From NCBI GenBank assembly GCA_900547295.1, contig URGK01000044.1:1-21502 (forward strand): 21,502 nucleotides of DNA, in the 5' to 3' direction. Shown here in pieces: positions 14,207 to 21,069 of the stretch. Below the pieces are notes generated by a model. That model was not told the DNA's origin, searched no databases, and saw only the letters and a list, made by a program, of their open reading frames with translations. Position numbers and translations under genes: made by a program. The DNA comes from an uncultured Eubacteriales bacterium. GTDB lineage: Bacteria; Bacillota; Clostridia; Peptostreptococcales; Anaerovoracaceae. The stretch's first letter is position 1, and each line of letters starts with the position of its first letter.

Positions 14207-14235
14207 ACCTTAAACCATACAGTGCGGCTTGTCAA
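14207..14235 (-). promoter_or_regulatory. porCDAB promoter with A/T-tract upstream element
   Basis: A perfect TTGACA (14230-14235) is 17 bases from TAAGGT (14207-14212) on the minus strand. Three runs of six or seven A/T (14250-14256, 14258-14264, 14268-14273) lie just upstream of the -35, where an UP element or bent DNA would stimulate transcription. Confidence 0.65.
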
Positions 14236-14315
14236 GAATAAATTGTGATAAAAAAACAAAAAAATCGAAAAAAGTTTGTGTGCGTATATTAATAAAAATG
14301 AACGGATTGTGTGAG

Positions 14316-14343
14316 AATTTTCAGATAAAATTTTCTATTATAT
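14316..14343. promoter_or_regulatory. CodY-like box(es) upstream of ilvB
   Basis: AATTTTCAGATAAAA (14316-14330) matches the known CodY consensus AATTTTCWGAAAATT at 12 of 15 positions; AATTTTCTATTATAT (14329-14343) overlaps it with a weaker match. They sit about 90 bases before the ilvB -35. CodY represses ilv genes in other Firmicutes when branched-chain amino acids and GTP are high. The region is A/T-rich, so chance matches are possible. Confidence 0.45.
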
Positions 14344-14423
14344 ATAAATTGAAGAAAAAAGGATGAAAGTGTGGCAGAAGTGAAAAAAATGCAAAAAACT
14401 ATAATTAAAACACAAAAAAACGG

Positions 14424-14452
14424 TTGACTTTTTGTTGCAGGTAAATAATAAT
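14424..14452 (+). promoter_or_regulatory. ilvBNCDE promoter
   Basis: TTGACT (14424-14429) and AATAAT (14447-14452) are 17 bases apart, preceded by several A-tracts (14383-14420). Transcription from here leaves only about 30 bases before ilvB, too little for a T-box or an attenuator, so control must act at initiation. Confidence 0.6.
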
Positions 14453-14488
14453 TATAGATGTCAAATGAAATTATGAGGAGGAAAAGGC

Positions 14489-16156
14489 ATGAAGATGACG
14501 GGTGCGGAAATGGCAGTAGAGATATTGCTGGAGCATAATGTAGACACTATATTCGGCTATCCCGGCGGAGCGGCACTGTTCATATATGATGCGCTGTACA
14601 AATACAAAGACAAAATAAGACACGTACTTACAGCTCACGAACAGGGAGCCTCACACGCTGCTGACGGATATGCAAGATCAACGGGGAAAACAGGCGTCGT
14701 CCTAGCTACAAGCGGACCGGGAGCAACAAATCTGGTCACAGGAATAGCGACGGCGTATATGGACAGCATTCCTATGGTCATTATTACTGCAAATGTTGCA
14801 AACAGCCTGATAGGCCGAGATGCGTTTCAGGAAACCTGCATAACAGGTATCACATTCCCTGTTACCAAACACAGTTACTTTGTAAACAAGACAGACGAGC
14901 TGGCAGACGCCCTTAGAAATGCCTTCAGAATAGCAAATGAGGGAAGAAAGGGACCTGTACTTGTAGATATCACCAAGGATGTTACAGGGGCAACGGTTGA
15001 TTACCAGCCGGCACCTAACTGCGAACTCAAAAAAGTGCAGCAGGAGGAGCTTGACAAAAAGATAGCCTCGTTTGCAAAATATATAAACAAAGCAGAGAAG
15101 CCGGTGCTTTACTTAGGCGGCGGCGTTATCGCATCGGAGGCTTCCGAAGAGGTTATGCGCCTTATGGAAAAAGCCGACATTCCGGCGGTAAATTCCATGA
15201 TGGCAGCGGGAGCTGTTCCCGTTACAGACGATAGGTCTTTCGGAATGCTGGGCATGCACGGATCATATGCAGCCAACAAATGCATTGCAGAGGCGGATCT
15301 GGTGCTTGCGGTAGGTACAAGGTTCAGCGACAGAGTTGCGCTTAACCCTAAGAAATTCGCATCAAAGGCAAAAATACTTCAGATTGATATAGATAAGAGT
15401 GAGGTAAGCAAAAACGTTATAGTAAATGATGCCATAGTAGGCGACTGCGGGGAGGTCTTAGAGGAGCTCATTCCTGAAATACAGTCTGCGGACCATTCAG
15501 AATGGATAGCACAGATTAACAGATGGAATCAAGAGCATCCGCTTAAGATTACAGGCTATGACGATGTGCTTAATCCTCAGCAGATAATCCAGACCGTATG
15601 CGATAAGGCCGGAGAGGATGCAATATATGTTACAGACGTGGGGCAGCATCAGATGTGGTCGGCGCAGTACATAAACCACCAGAAGCCAAGACACTTCCTT
15701 ACAAGCGGAGGTCTTGGAACCATGGGCTTCGGATACGGAGCTGCCATAGGCGCTCAGTTCGGAAATCCCGACAAGAGAGTTATTCACTTCACAGGCGACG
15801 GTTCTTTCCATATGAACTTAAACGAGGCGTGTACGGCGGTTTCAAACAACCTGCCGATTATAACGGTTATAATGAACAACAGCGTGCTGGGCATGGTATA
15901 CCAGTGGCAGACAGACTTCTACGGCGGCAGATATTCTCAGACAACACCTGAGAGAAAAACAGACTTTGTAAAGCTGATTGAAGCTTTCGGAGGTACAGGC
16001 TACAGGGCTGAAACCTATGACGAGTTCTGTCAGGCTCTCGACAAGGCGTTTAAGGCAGAGGGTCCTGTATGGATTGACTGCCGCATCGTGCAGAACGAAA
16101 AAGTTCTTCCGATGATACCTAACGGAATGACAGTTGATGATTCCATATTTGAATAG
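14489..16156 (+). CDS. ilvB: Acetolactate synthase large subunit
   Basis: This TPP enzyme joins two pyruvates to 2-acetolactate, or pyruvate with 2-oxobutyrate to 2-aceto-2-hydroxybutyrate, the shared first step to Val/Leu and Ile. The 555 residues include GYPGGAALFIYDAL, the catalytic Glu E51 in AHEQGASHAADGYAR, TSGPGATNLVTGIA, SLIGRDAFQE, and the TPP/Mg motif GDGSFHMNLNE (436-446) ending at IMNNSVLGMV. The FAD-type central domain and the adjacent ilvN indicate biosynthetic AHAS rather than catabolic AlsS. A GAGGAGG ribosome site lies nine bases before the ATG. It leads the ilvBNCDE operon, divergent from por. Some residues usual in AHAS differ (for example TANVANSLIG in place of TGQVPTSLIG), which may alter herbicide or substrate preference. 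Confidence 0.96.
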   Translation: MKMTGAEMAVEILLEHNVDTIFGYPGGAALFIYDALYKYKDKIRHVLTAHEQGASHAADGYARSTGKTGVVLATSGPGATNLVTGIATAYMDSIPMVIITANVANSLIGRDAFQETCITGITFPVTKHSYFVNKTDELADALRNAFRIANEGRKGPVLVDITKDVTGATVDYQPAPNCELKKVQQEELDKKIASFAKYINKAEKPVLYLGGGVIASEASEEVMRLMEKADIPAVNSMMAAGAVPVTDDRSFGMLGMHGSYAANKCIAEADLVLAVGTRFSDRVALNPKKFASKAKILQIDIDKSEVSKNVIVNDAIVGDCGEVLEELIPEIQSADHSEWIAQINRWNQEHPLKITGYDDVLNPQQIIQTVCDKAGEDAIYVTDVGQHQMWSAQYINHQKPRHFLTSGGLGTMGFGYGAAIGAQFGNPDKRVIHFTGDGSFHMNLNEACTAVSNNLPIITVIMNNSVLGMVYQWQTDFYGGRYSQTTPERKTDFVKLIEAFGGTGYRAETYDEFCQALDKAFKAEGPVWIDCRIVQNEKVLPMIPNGMTVDDSIFE

Positions 16157-16173
16157 AAAGAGAGGAGATGTCT

Positions 16174-16647
16174 ATGAAAAGAGAAGTAGTCAGCATATAT
16201 GTTGATAACAAGGCAAATGTCCTTTCACGAGTTGTAAGTCTTTACGGCAGAAGAGGATTTAATATCGATTCGCTTACAGTATCTGCAACCAACAACCCGG
16301 ATGTATCACGAATAACCATTGTGTTTACGGGAGATACCATTACAGTTCAGCAGATAGTGTCGCAGACCGAAAAGCTGGAGGTTGTCAGAGGCATCAAGCT
16401 CCTTGACAAAAAAGAAAGCTTCTTCAGAGAGCTTCTGATGATTAAGATAAACGCCGGCAAGGAGCAGCGAAGCGAGATTAAGGAAATCGTCGATATCTAC
16501 AGAGCAAAGATTATAAATCTCACAAAGGAAACAATAGTTTTAGAGATAACAGGAAGTCCCGACAAGCTGGACGGATTTCTGGATATGCTCTCGGATTATG
16601 AAATAGTTGATATATGCAGAACCGGTATTACCGGTATCGAAAAATAA
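16174..16647 (+). CDS. ilvN: Acetolactate synthase small (regulatory) subunit
   Basis: IlvN activates IlvB and gives it valine feedback inhibition. The 157-residue protein has an N-terminal ACT domain (VVSIYVDNKANVLSRVVSLYGRRGFNIDSL) and the C-terminal domain beginning RELLMIKINAG, which together are the normal small subunit length. ATG 16174 lies six bases after GAGGAG; an ATG two codons earlier would overlap the ribosome site. The gene starts 17 bases after the ilvB stop. The gene symbol ilvH is equally applicable. Confidence 0.94.
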   Translation: MKREVVSIYVDNKANVLSRVVSLYGRRGFNIDSLTVSATNNPDVSRITIVFTGDTITVQQIVSQTEKLEVVRGIKLLDKKESFFRELLMIKINAGKEQRSEIKEIVDIYRAKIINLTKETIVLEITGSPDKLDGFLDMLSDYEIVDICRTGITGIEK

Positions 16648-16675
16648 AGTATAAAAAGAAAAGGAGAACAGAACA

Positions 16676-17671
16676 ATGATAAACAAGTATTATGATATGG
16701 ATTGCAATTTCGGAATGTTAGACGGTAAGACAGTAGCAGTTATAGGCTTTGGAAGCCAGGGACACGCTCATGCAATGAACCTTGCAGAAAGCGGAGCAAA
16801 CGTAGTGGTAGGTTTAAGACCGGGCTCATCACATACAGCAAAGGCTGAGGCTGCAGGACTTAAGGTTATGGATATCGAAGCAGCGGCAGAAGCCGGCGAT
16901 GTAGTAATGATGCTGGTTCCCGATGAACTTGCTGCAAAGATTTACAACGAGCAGATTGCAAAGCATATGAAAGAGGGCGATGTACTTGCATTTGCACACG
17001 GCTTTAACATTCACTACAAGCAGATTCAGCCGGCAGCTTACCTTGACGTAATTATGATTGCGCCTAAGGGACCGGGACACACAGTAAGAAGCCAGTATGT
17101 TGAGGGCAAGGGCGTTCCTAGTCTTATCGCTGTTTATCAGGACGCTTCAGGCAAGGCTAAGGACTATGCACTGGCATATGCTTCAGGCATCGGCGCAGGC
17201 AGAGCAGGTATCCTTGAAACAACATTCAAAGAAGAAACAGAAACAGACCTTTTCGGCGAACAGGCTGTATTATGCGGCGGTGTTACAGAGCTTATGAAAG
17301 CAGGCTTTGATACACTGGTTGAAGCAGGCTACGCTCCTGAAATGGCATACTTTGAATGTATCCACGAAATGAAATTAATCGTTGACCTTATCAATGAGGG
17401 CGGCTTTGACAAGATGAGATATTCAATCTCAAATACAGCTGAATACGGCGACTACAGAACAGGCAGACGCCTTATAACCGAAGAAACAAGAAAAGAAATG
17501 AAACAGGTTCTTACAGAAATTCAGGACGGTACTTTCGCAAGCGAATTCATTCAGGAATTCAATGCAGGCGGTAAGGCAAGATTCCTTGCAACAAGAAGAA
17601 AAGAAGCAGATCACCTGCTTTGCAAGGTAGGCGCAGAATTAAGAAAAATGATGAGCTGGCTTAAAAAATAA
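16676..17671 (+). CDS. ilvC: Ketol-acid reductoisomerase (class I)
   Basis: IlvC rearranges and reduces acetolactate or acetohydroxybutyrate to the dihydroxyacid. The 331 residues match the short class I form. The Rossmann motif is GFGSQGHAHAMNL (24-36). The cofactor loop after strand beta-2 is RPGSSHTAK (48-56): R48 and two Ser and no Asp, which fits NADPH better than NADH, although His53 is unusual. APKGPGHTVR, DLFGEQAVLCGG and FECIHEMKLIVDLI hold the metal and substrate ligands. AAGGAG precedes the ATG by nine bases, 28 bases after ilvN. Confidence 0.96.
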   Translation: MINKYYDMDCNFGMLDGKTVAVIGFGSQGHAHAMNLAESGANVVVGLRPGSSHTAKAEAAGLKVMDIEAAAEAGDVVMMLVPDELAAKIYNEQIAKHMKEGDVLAFAHGFNIHYKQIQPAAYLDVIMIAPKGPGHTVRSQYVEGKGVPSLIAVYQDASGKAKDYALAYASGIGAGRAGILETTFKEETETDLFGEQAVLCGGVTELMKAGFDTLVEAGYAPEMAYFECIHEMKLIVDLINEGGFDKMRYSISNTAEYGDYRTGRRLITEETRKEMKQVLTEIQDGTFASEFIQEFNAGGKARFLATRRKEADHLLCKVGAELRKMMSWLKK

Positions 17672-17682
17672 AGGAGAAAACA

Positions 17683-19347
17683 ATGACTTTAAGAAGCAGA
17701 CAGGTCACAGAGGGCGTTGAAAAAGCCCCTATGAGAAGCTTATTCTATGCAATGGGATATACAAAAGAGGAACTGGAAAAACCACTGGTTGCAGTGGTTT
17801 CGGCTCACAGTGAAATAGTGCCGGGTCATATGCACCTTGACAAGATTACAGAAGCAGTCAAGGCAGGTGTGCGAATGGCGGGAGGAACTCCGATAATGGT
17901 TCCTGCAATCGGCGTGTGCGACGGTATCGCCATGGGACATATCGGTATGAAATATTCACTGGCAAGCCGCGAGCTTATAGCGGACAGCGTTGAAACAATG
18001 ATTATGGCTCACGCCTTTGACGGAGCCGTGCTTGTTCCAAACTGCGACAAAATCGTTCCCGGTATGGTTATGGCAGCTGTCAGAATGAACATTCCTGCGG
18101 TTGTATGTTCAGGCGGCCCTATGATGTCGGGCCTTGTAGACGGCGTTGAAACCAGCCTTTCCAAGATGTTTGAGGCTGTAGGCGCAAGAAAGGCGGGCAT
18201 TATAGATGATGAGGGACTTCTGGAATACGAGCAGAATGTATGTCCGGGCTGCGGTTCCTGTTCGGGAATGTATACCGCAAACAGTATGAACTGTCTGTGC
18301 GAGGCCATCGGAATTGCGCTTCCGGGAAACGGCAGTATACCGGCGGTTACAAGCAAGAGAATTATGCTTGCAAAGCATGCGGGTATGGCGGTTATGAACC
18401 TTATCGAAAAAGACATCAAGGCAAGAGATATAATCACTGAGAAATCAGTAAGAAACGCTATTGCCTGTGATATGGCTCTGGGCTGTTCGTCAAACAGCGT
18501 GCTGCATCTTCTGGCTATTGCCAATGAGGCGGGACTTGATATCGACCTTAACGTATTCAACGAGATAAGCAGCGTTACTCCTAACCTGTGTCATCTGGCG
18601 CCGGCAGGCGGAACTCATATGCACGACCTTAACAACGGCGGCGGAGTTCCTGCAGTAATGGCTCAGCTTGCCTCAAAGGGACTGATAGATACAGAGCTTC
18701 CTACGGTAACAGGCAGGACTGTGGGAGAAAATATCGCAGATGCCAAGATATTAAACAACGATGCAATCAGACCTGTAGACAATCCGTACAGTGAAACCGG
18801 CGGAATAGCAATTCTGTGGGGCAACATCGCAAAGGACGGCTGCGTTGTCAAGAGAAGCGCGGTGGCGCCTGAAATGCTGGTGCATTCAGGACCTGCCAGA
18901 GTATTTGACAGCGAAGAGGACGCCATAGCTGCAATATATGCAGGCGACATCAAAGACGGACAGGTTGTTGTAATAAGATACGAGGGTCCGAAAGGCGGTC
19001 CGGGTATGAGAGAAATGCTTAACCCTACAAGCGCGCTTGCAGGCATGGGTCTTGACAAGACCGTAGCTCTCATAACCGACGGCAGATTCAGCGGAGCCAG
19101 CAGAGGCGCATCAATAGGACATGTAAGCCCTGAGGCGGCTGACGGCGGTCTTATAGGACTTGTTCAGGAGGGAGATATCATAGATATAGATATCCCTTCA
19201 TATTCAATAAATGTCAGAGTTTCAGACGAAGAATTTGAAAACAGAAAGAAAAATTATGTAAAACCTGAGCCTAAGGTAAAGGGCGGGTGGCTTGAGAGAT
19301 ATTCAAGACTTGTATCATCTGCCAATACAGGCGCGGTTCTTAAATAA
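17683..19347 (+). CDS. ilvD: Dihydroxyacid dehydratase
   Basis: IlvD dehydrates 2,3-dihydroxyacids to the 2-oxoacids of Val and Ile and needs an iron-sulfur cluster. The 554 residues show AIGVCDGIAMGHIGMKYSLASRELIADS, PNCDKIVPGMVMAA (C121), CPGCGSCSGMYTANSMNCL (C186, C189, C192) and FSGASRGASIGHVSPEAADGG near the C-terminus. Where E. coli-type enzymes carry a cluster cysteine in a P-C-N segment near residue 48, this protein reads VPGHMH. As far as I recall that is usual in clostridial/archaeal members, and the cluster may use another Cys. The start follows AAGGAG closely, 11 bases after ilvC. 6-phosphogluconate dehydratase (Edd) is the related alternative and is ruled out by context. Confidence 0.96.
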   Translation: MTLRSRQVTEGVEKAPMRSLFYAMGYTKEELEKPLVAVVSAHSEIVPGHMHLDKITEAVKAGVRMAGGTPIMVPAIGVCDGIAMGHIGMKYSLASRELIADSVETMIMAHAFDGAVLVPNCDKIVPGMVMAAVRMNIPAVVCSGGPMMSGLVDGVETSLSKMFEAVGARKAGIIDDEGLLEYEQNVCPGCGSCSGMYTANSMNCLCEAIGIALPGNGSIPAVTSKRIMLAKHAGMAVMNLIEKDIKARDIITEKSVRNAIACDMALGCSSNSVLHLLAIANEAGLDIDLNVFNEISSVTPNLCHLAPAGGTHMHDLNNGGGVPAVMAQLASKGLIDTELPTVTGRTVGENIADAKILNNDAIRPVDNPYSETGGIAILWGNIAKDGCVVKRSAVAPEMLVHSGPARVFDSEEDAIAAIYAGDIKDGQVVVIRYEGPKGGPGMREMLNPTSALAGMGLDKTVALITDGRFSGASRGASIGHVSPEAADGGLIGLVQEGDIIDIDIPSYSINVRVSDEEFENRKKNYVKPEPKVKGGWLERYSRLVSSANTGAVLK

Positions 19348-19367
19348 ACGGAAAAGAGGACAAAGAG

Positions 19368-20438
19368 ATGAGTAATAGATTTAGTGTAGAATTAACCAAA
19401 AATCCAAAGCAGAAGCCGGATCCCGACAGCCTTAGATTTGGTACAGTTTTTACAGATCATATGTTTGTTATGGATTATGATCCCGAAAACGGATGGCATG
19501 ACGGCAAAATAGTTCCTTACGGTCCTTTGGCACTTGACCCTGCAACAGTGGTTTTCCATTACGGACAGGAAATGTTCGAGGGGCTTAAGGCCTACAAGAC
19601 CAAAGAGGGCAAGGTTCAGCTTTTCAGACCTGATATGAATGCAAAGAGAACCAACAACACCAACAAGAGAATGTGCATACCGCAGATTGACGAGCAGATG
19701 TACATTGATGCAATCAAGGAGCTTGTTGCGGTAGATAAGGACTGGATACCTCAGAAGCCGGATACAGCACTGTACATCAGACCGTTTATTATCGGTACAG
19801 ACAAATTCTTAGGTGTTGCGGCTTCAAACACATACAAATTTATTATAATACTCAGTCCTGTAGGACCGTACTTTGAAAGCGGACTTGCTCCTACCAGGAT
19901 TTATGTTGAAAACGAGTTCGTAAGATCGGCTCCGGGCGGTACAGGCTATGCCAAAATCGGAGGCAACTATGCGGCTGCAATGATAGCTGAGCAGAAGGCT
20001 CACGATATGGGATACGATCAGGTATTATGGCTTGATGCCAAAGAGGGCAAATACGTAGAAGAAATCGGTACATCAAATGCATTCTTCAAGATTGACGGAG
20101 AGCTGTATACAGCTCCGCTTGAGGGCACAATCCTGCCGGGTATCACAAGAGACTCCATGATAACCGTAATGAAGGACTGGGGCTACAAGGTAAATGAAGT
20201 GAGGTTCACTATAGAAGATGTGTTCAAGGCTGCTGAGGAAGGCAGACTTGAAGAGGTATTTGCAACAGGTACGGCTGCTGTAATTTCACCTGTTGGAGAG
20301 CTTTACTGGAACGACAGGCACATTGTTATAAACAACAATGAAATCGGAGAGCTGTCACAGAAGCTTTACGATGAGCTTTACGGAATTCAGACAGGAGAGA
20401 AAGCCGATACAAGAGGCTGGATCGTCCCTGTGGAATAA
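19368..20438 (+). CDS. ilvE: Branched-chain amino acid aminotransferase
   Basis: IlvE transfers the amino group from glutamate to the 2-oxoacids of Val, Ile and Leu, the last step of each path. The 356 residues are of the longer (type II) class IV PLP aminotransferases. They carry FHYGQEMFEGLKAYK (about 63-77), RPFIIGTDKFLGV, the PLP lysine K196 in GTGYAKIGGNYAA, and YVEEIGTSNAFF. The start follows AGAGGACAAAGAG, 20 bases after ilvD. It is the last ilv gene; a terminator follows within 20 bases. The same enzyme could also aminate the isoleucine 2-oxoacid if that is produced by the divergent por operon. Confidence 0.95.
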   Translation: MSNRFSVELTKNPKQKPDPDSLRFGTVFTDHMFVMDYDPENGWHDGKIVPYGPLALDPATVVFHYGQEMFEGLKAYKTKEGKVQLFRPDMNAKRTNNTNKRMCIPQIDEQMYIDAIKELVAVDKDWIPQKPDTALYIRPFIIGTDKFLGVAASNTYKFIIILSPVGPYFESGLAPTRIYVENEFVRSAPGGTGYAKIGGNYAAAMIAEQKAHDMGYDQVLWLDAKEGKYVEEIGTSNAFFKIDGELYTAPLEGTILPGITRDSMITVMKDWGYKVNEVRFTIEDVFKAAEEGRLEEVFATGTAAVISPVGELYWNDRHIVINNNEIGELSQKLYDELYGIQTGEKADTRGWIVPVE

Positions 20439-20452
20439 AAGAATATATATAC

Positions 20453-20490
20453 TGACAGACAGGCGGAACCGAAAGGTTCTGTCTGTTTTT
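20453..20490 (+). terminator. Terminator of the ilv operon
   Basis: ACAGACAG (20455-20462) pairs with CTGTCTGT, topped by AACC-GAAA-GGTT, with a 4-base bulge (GCGG) on the 5' side, and is followed by five T. Confidence 0.85.
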
Positions 20491-20547
20491 GGGAGAAAAA
20501 CTTTTACCGGTTTTATATATTGTTTTTTGTCAAGAGGAGAACTGTAA

Positions 20548-20631
20548 ATGTTTAAATATCAACGGATTAAGGAAATTACAGAAAAAAATAAAAAAGGAAT
20601 TGACTGTAAAAACAGGGGTGTAGTAAAATAG
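20548..20631 (+). pseudogene. Short 27-codon frame, possible remnant of an XRE-type regulator
   Basis: A frame of 27 residues beginning MFKYQRIKEITEKN is preceded by AAGAGGAG eight bases upstream and ends at a TAG. The start resembles the first helix of small XRE-family repressors (M-F-K-Y-x-R-I-K-x-x-R-E-x-N), after which the match stops. It may be the degraded end of a lost regulator gene or a chance frame. I cannot decide from sequence alone. Confidence 0.25.
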
Positions 20632-20706
20632 TACCATAGAAAAAATATAAAGGCGCACAGATAAGCCGTTTAGGCTGAATTAAGTTTCAGCTCAGACGGT
20701 TTTTTG
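20600..20706 (+). ncRNA. Candidate small RNA (promoter, short transcript, terminator)
   Basis: TTGACT (20600-20605) and TAAAAT (20624-20629) with an 18-base spacer form a promoter. About 35 bases later a near-continuous 14-bp hairpin (20666-20679 with 20686-20699, with one mismatch) is followed by six or seven T. The unit would give an RNA of about 70 bases with no gene inside. It could instead be a decaying regulatory leader. No known RNA family was recognised. Confidence 0.4.
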
Positions 20707-20750
20707 ATGCGGTGGTAATAGAGAATGTATGGATTAATAACTGTCTGAAC

Positions 20751-20800
20751 AAGGTACATTATTCAGGAGATTTAGCGGGATATATCTTAGTATGTACCTT
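20751..20800. repeat. Perfect 9-bp inverted repeat in non-coding DNA
   Basis: AAGGTACAT (20751-20759) and ATGTACCTT (20792-20800) are exact inverted copies 32 bases apart, with shorter inner complementarity (AGAT/ATCT). No T-run follows, so it is not a terminator. It could be an RNA structure or a remnant of a mobile element end. The gene-free stretch from 20491 to 21069 otherwise holds the candidate small RNA, the next hairpin and the promoter of the last gene. Confidence 0.5.
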
Positions 20801-20831
20801 AAAATATTAAAACAACTGAATCAAGGTATTC

Positions 20832-20871
20832 GACAGGTAGTTCGCTTTAATGTTGGACTGCCTGTCCTTTT
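20832..20871 (+). terminator. Terminator-like hairpin without an assigned gene
   Basis: GACAGGTAGTTC (20832-20843) pairs with GGACTGCCTGTC (20855-20866), 12 bp with two G-U pairs, and is followed by CTTTT. No protein gene ends here, so it probably belongs to a non-coding transcript that may include the inverted repeat 30 bases upstream. Confidence 0.5.
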
Positions 20872-20971
20872 GGGGTGGTGAGAAAAGATGTGAAAAAGGC
20901 AGAGAATGGAATCTGTTTCTACATGAAATGTAAAAATTAGACATAATAAGCTAAAAAATAGGAAATATCCA

Positions 20972-21025
20972 TTGACATACTATGTTTCTGCTGGTAATAT
21001 ATAGCTGTGAGATATACAGTTATAT
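20972..21025 (+). promoter_or_regulatory. Promoter and dyad operator of the Rpn-like gene
   Basis: A perfect TTGACA (20972-20977), 17-base spacer and extended -10 TGG-TAATAT (20992-21000) form a strong promoter. From the end of the -10 runs the dyad ATATAGCTGT (20999-21008)/ACAGTTATAT (21016-21025) across the expected transcription start, a fitting site for a repressor. Confidence 0.65.
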
Positions 21026-21069
21026 TATTACATAAATACATTTATCAAGGAATTAGGGAGAACAGGATA

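Noticed and set aside
18009..18560. Long open frame antisense to ilvD
   Set aside because: It mirrors the codon pattern of ilvD, lacks a ribosome site and resembles no known protein; similar mirror frames occur opposite leuC, leuA and porA.
20792..20881. 29-codon frame beginning MYLKILKQLNQG
   Set aside because: No ribosome site at a useful distance, and the frame overlaps both a palindrome arm and a terminator-like hairpin, so it is probably a chance frame.
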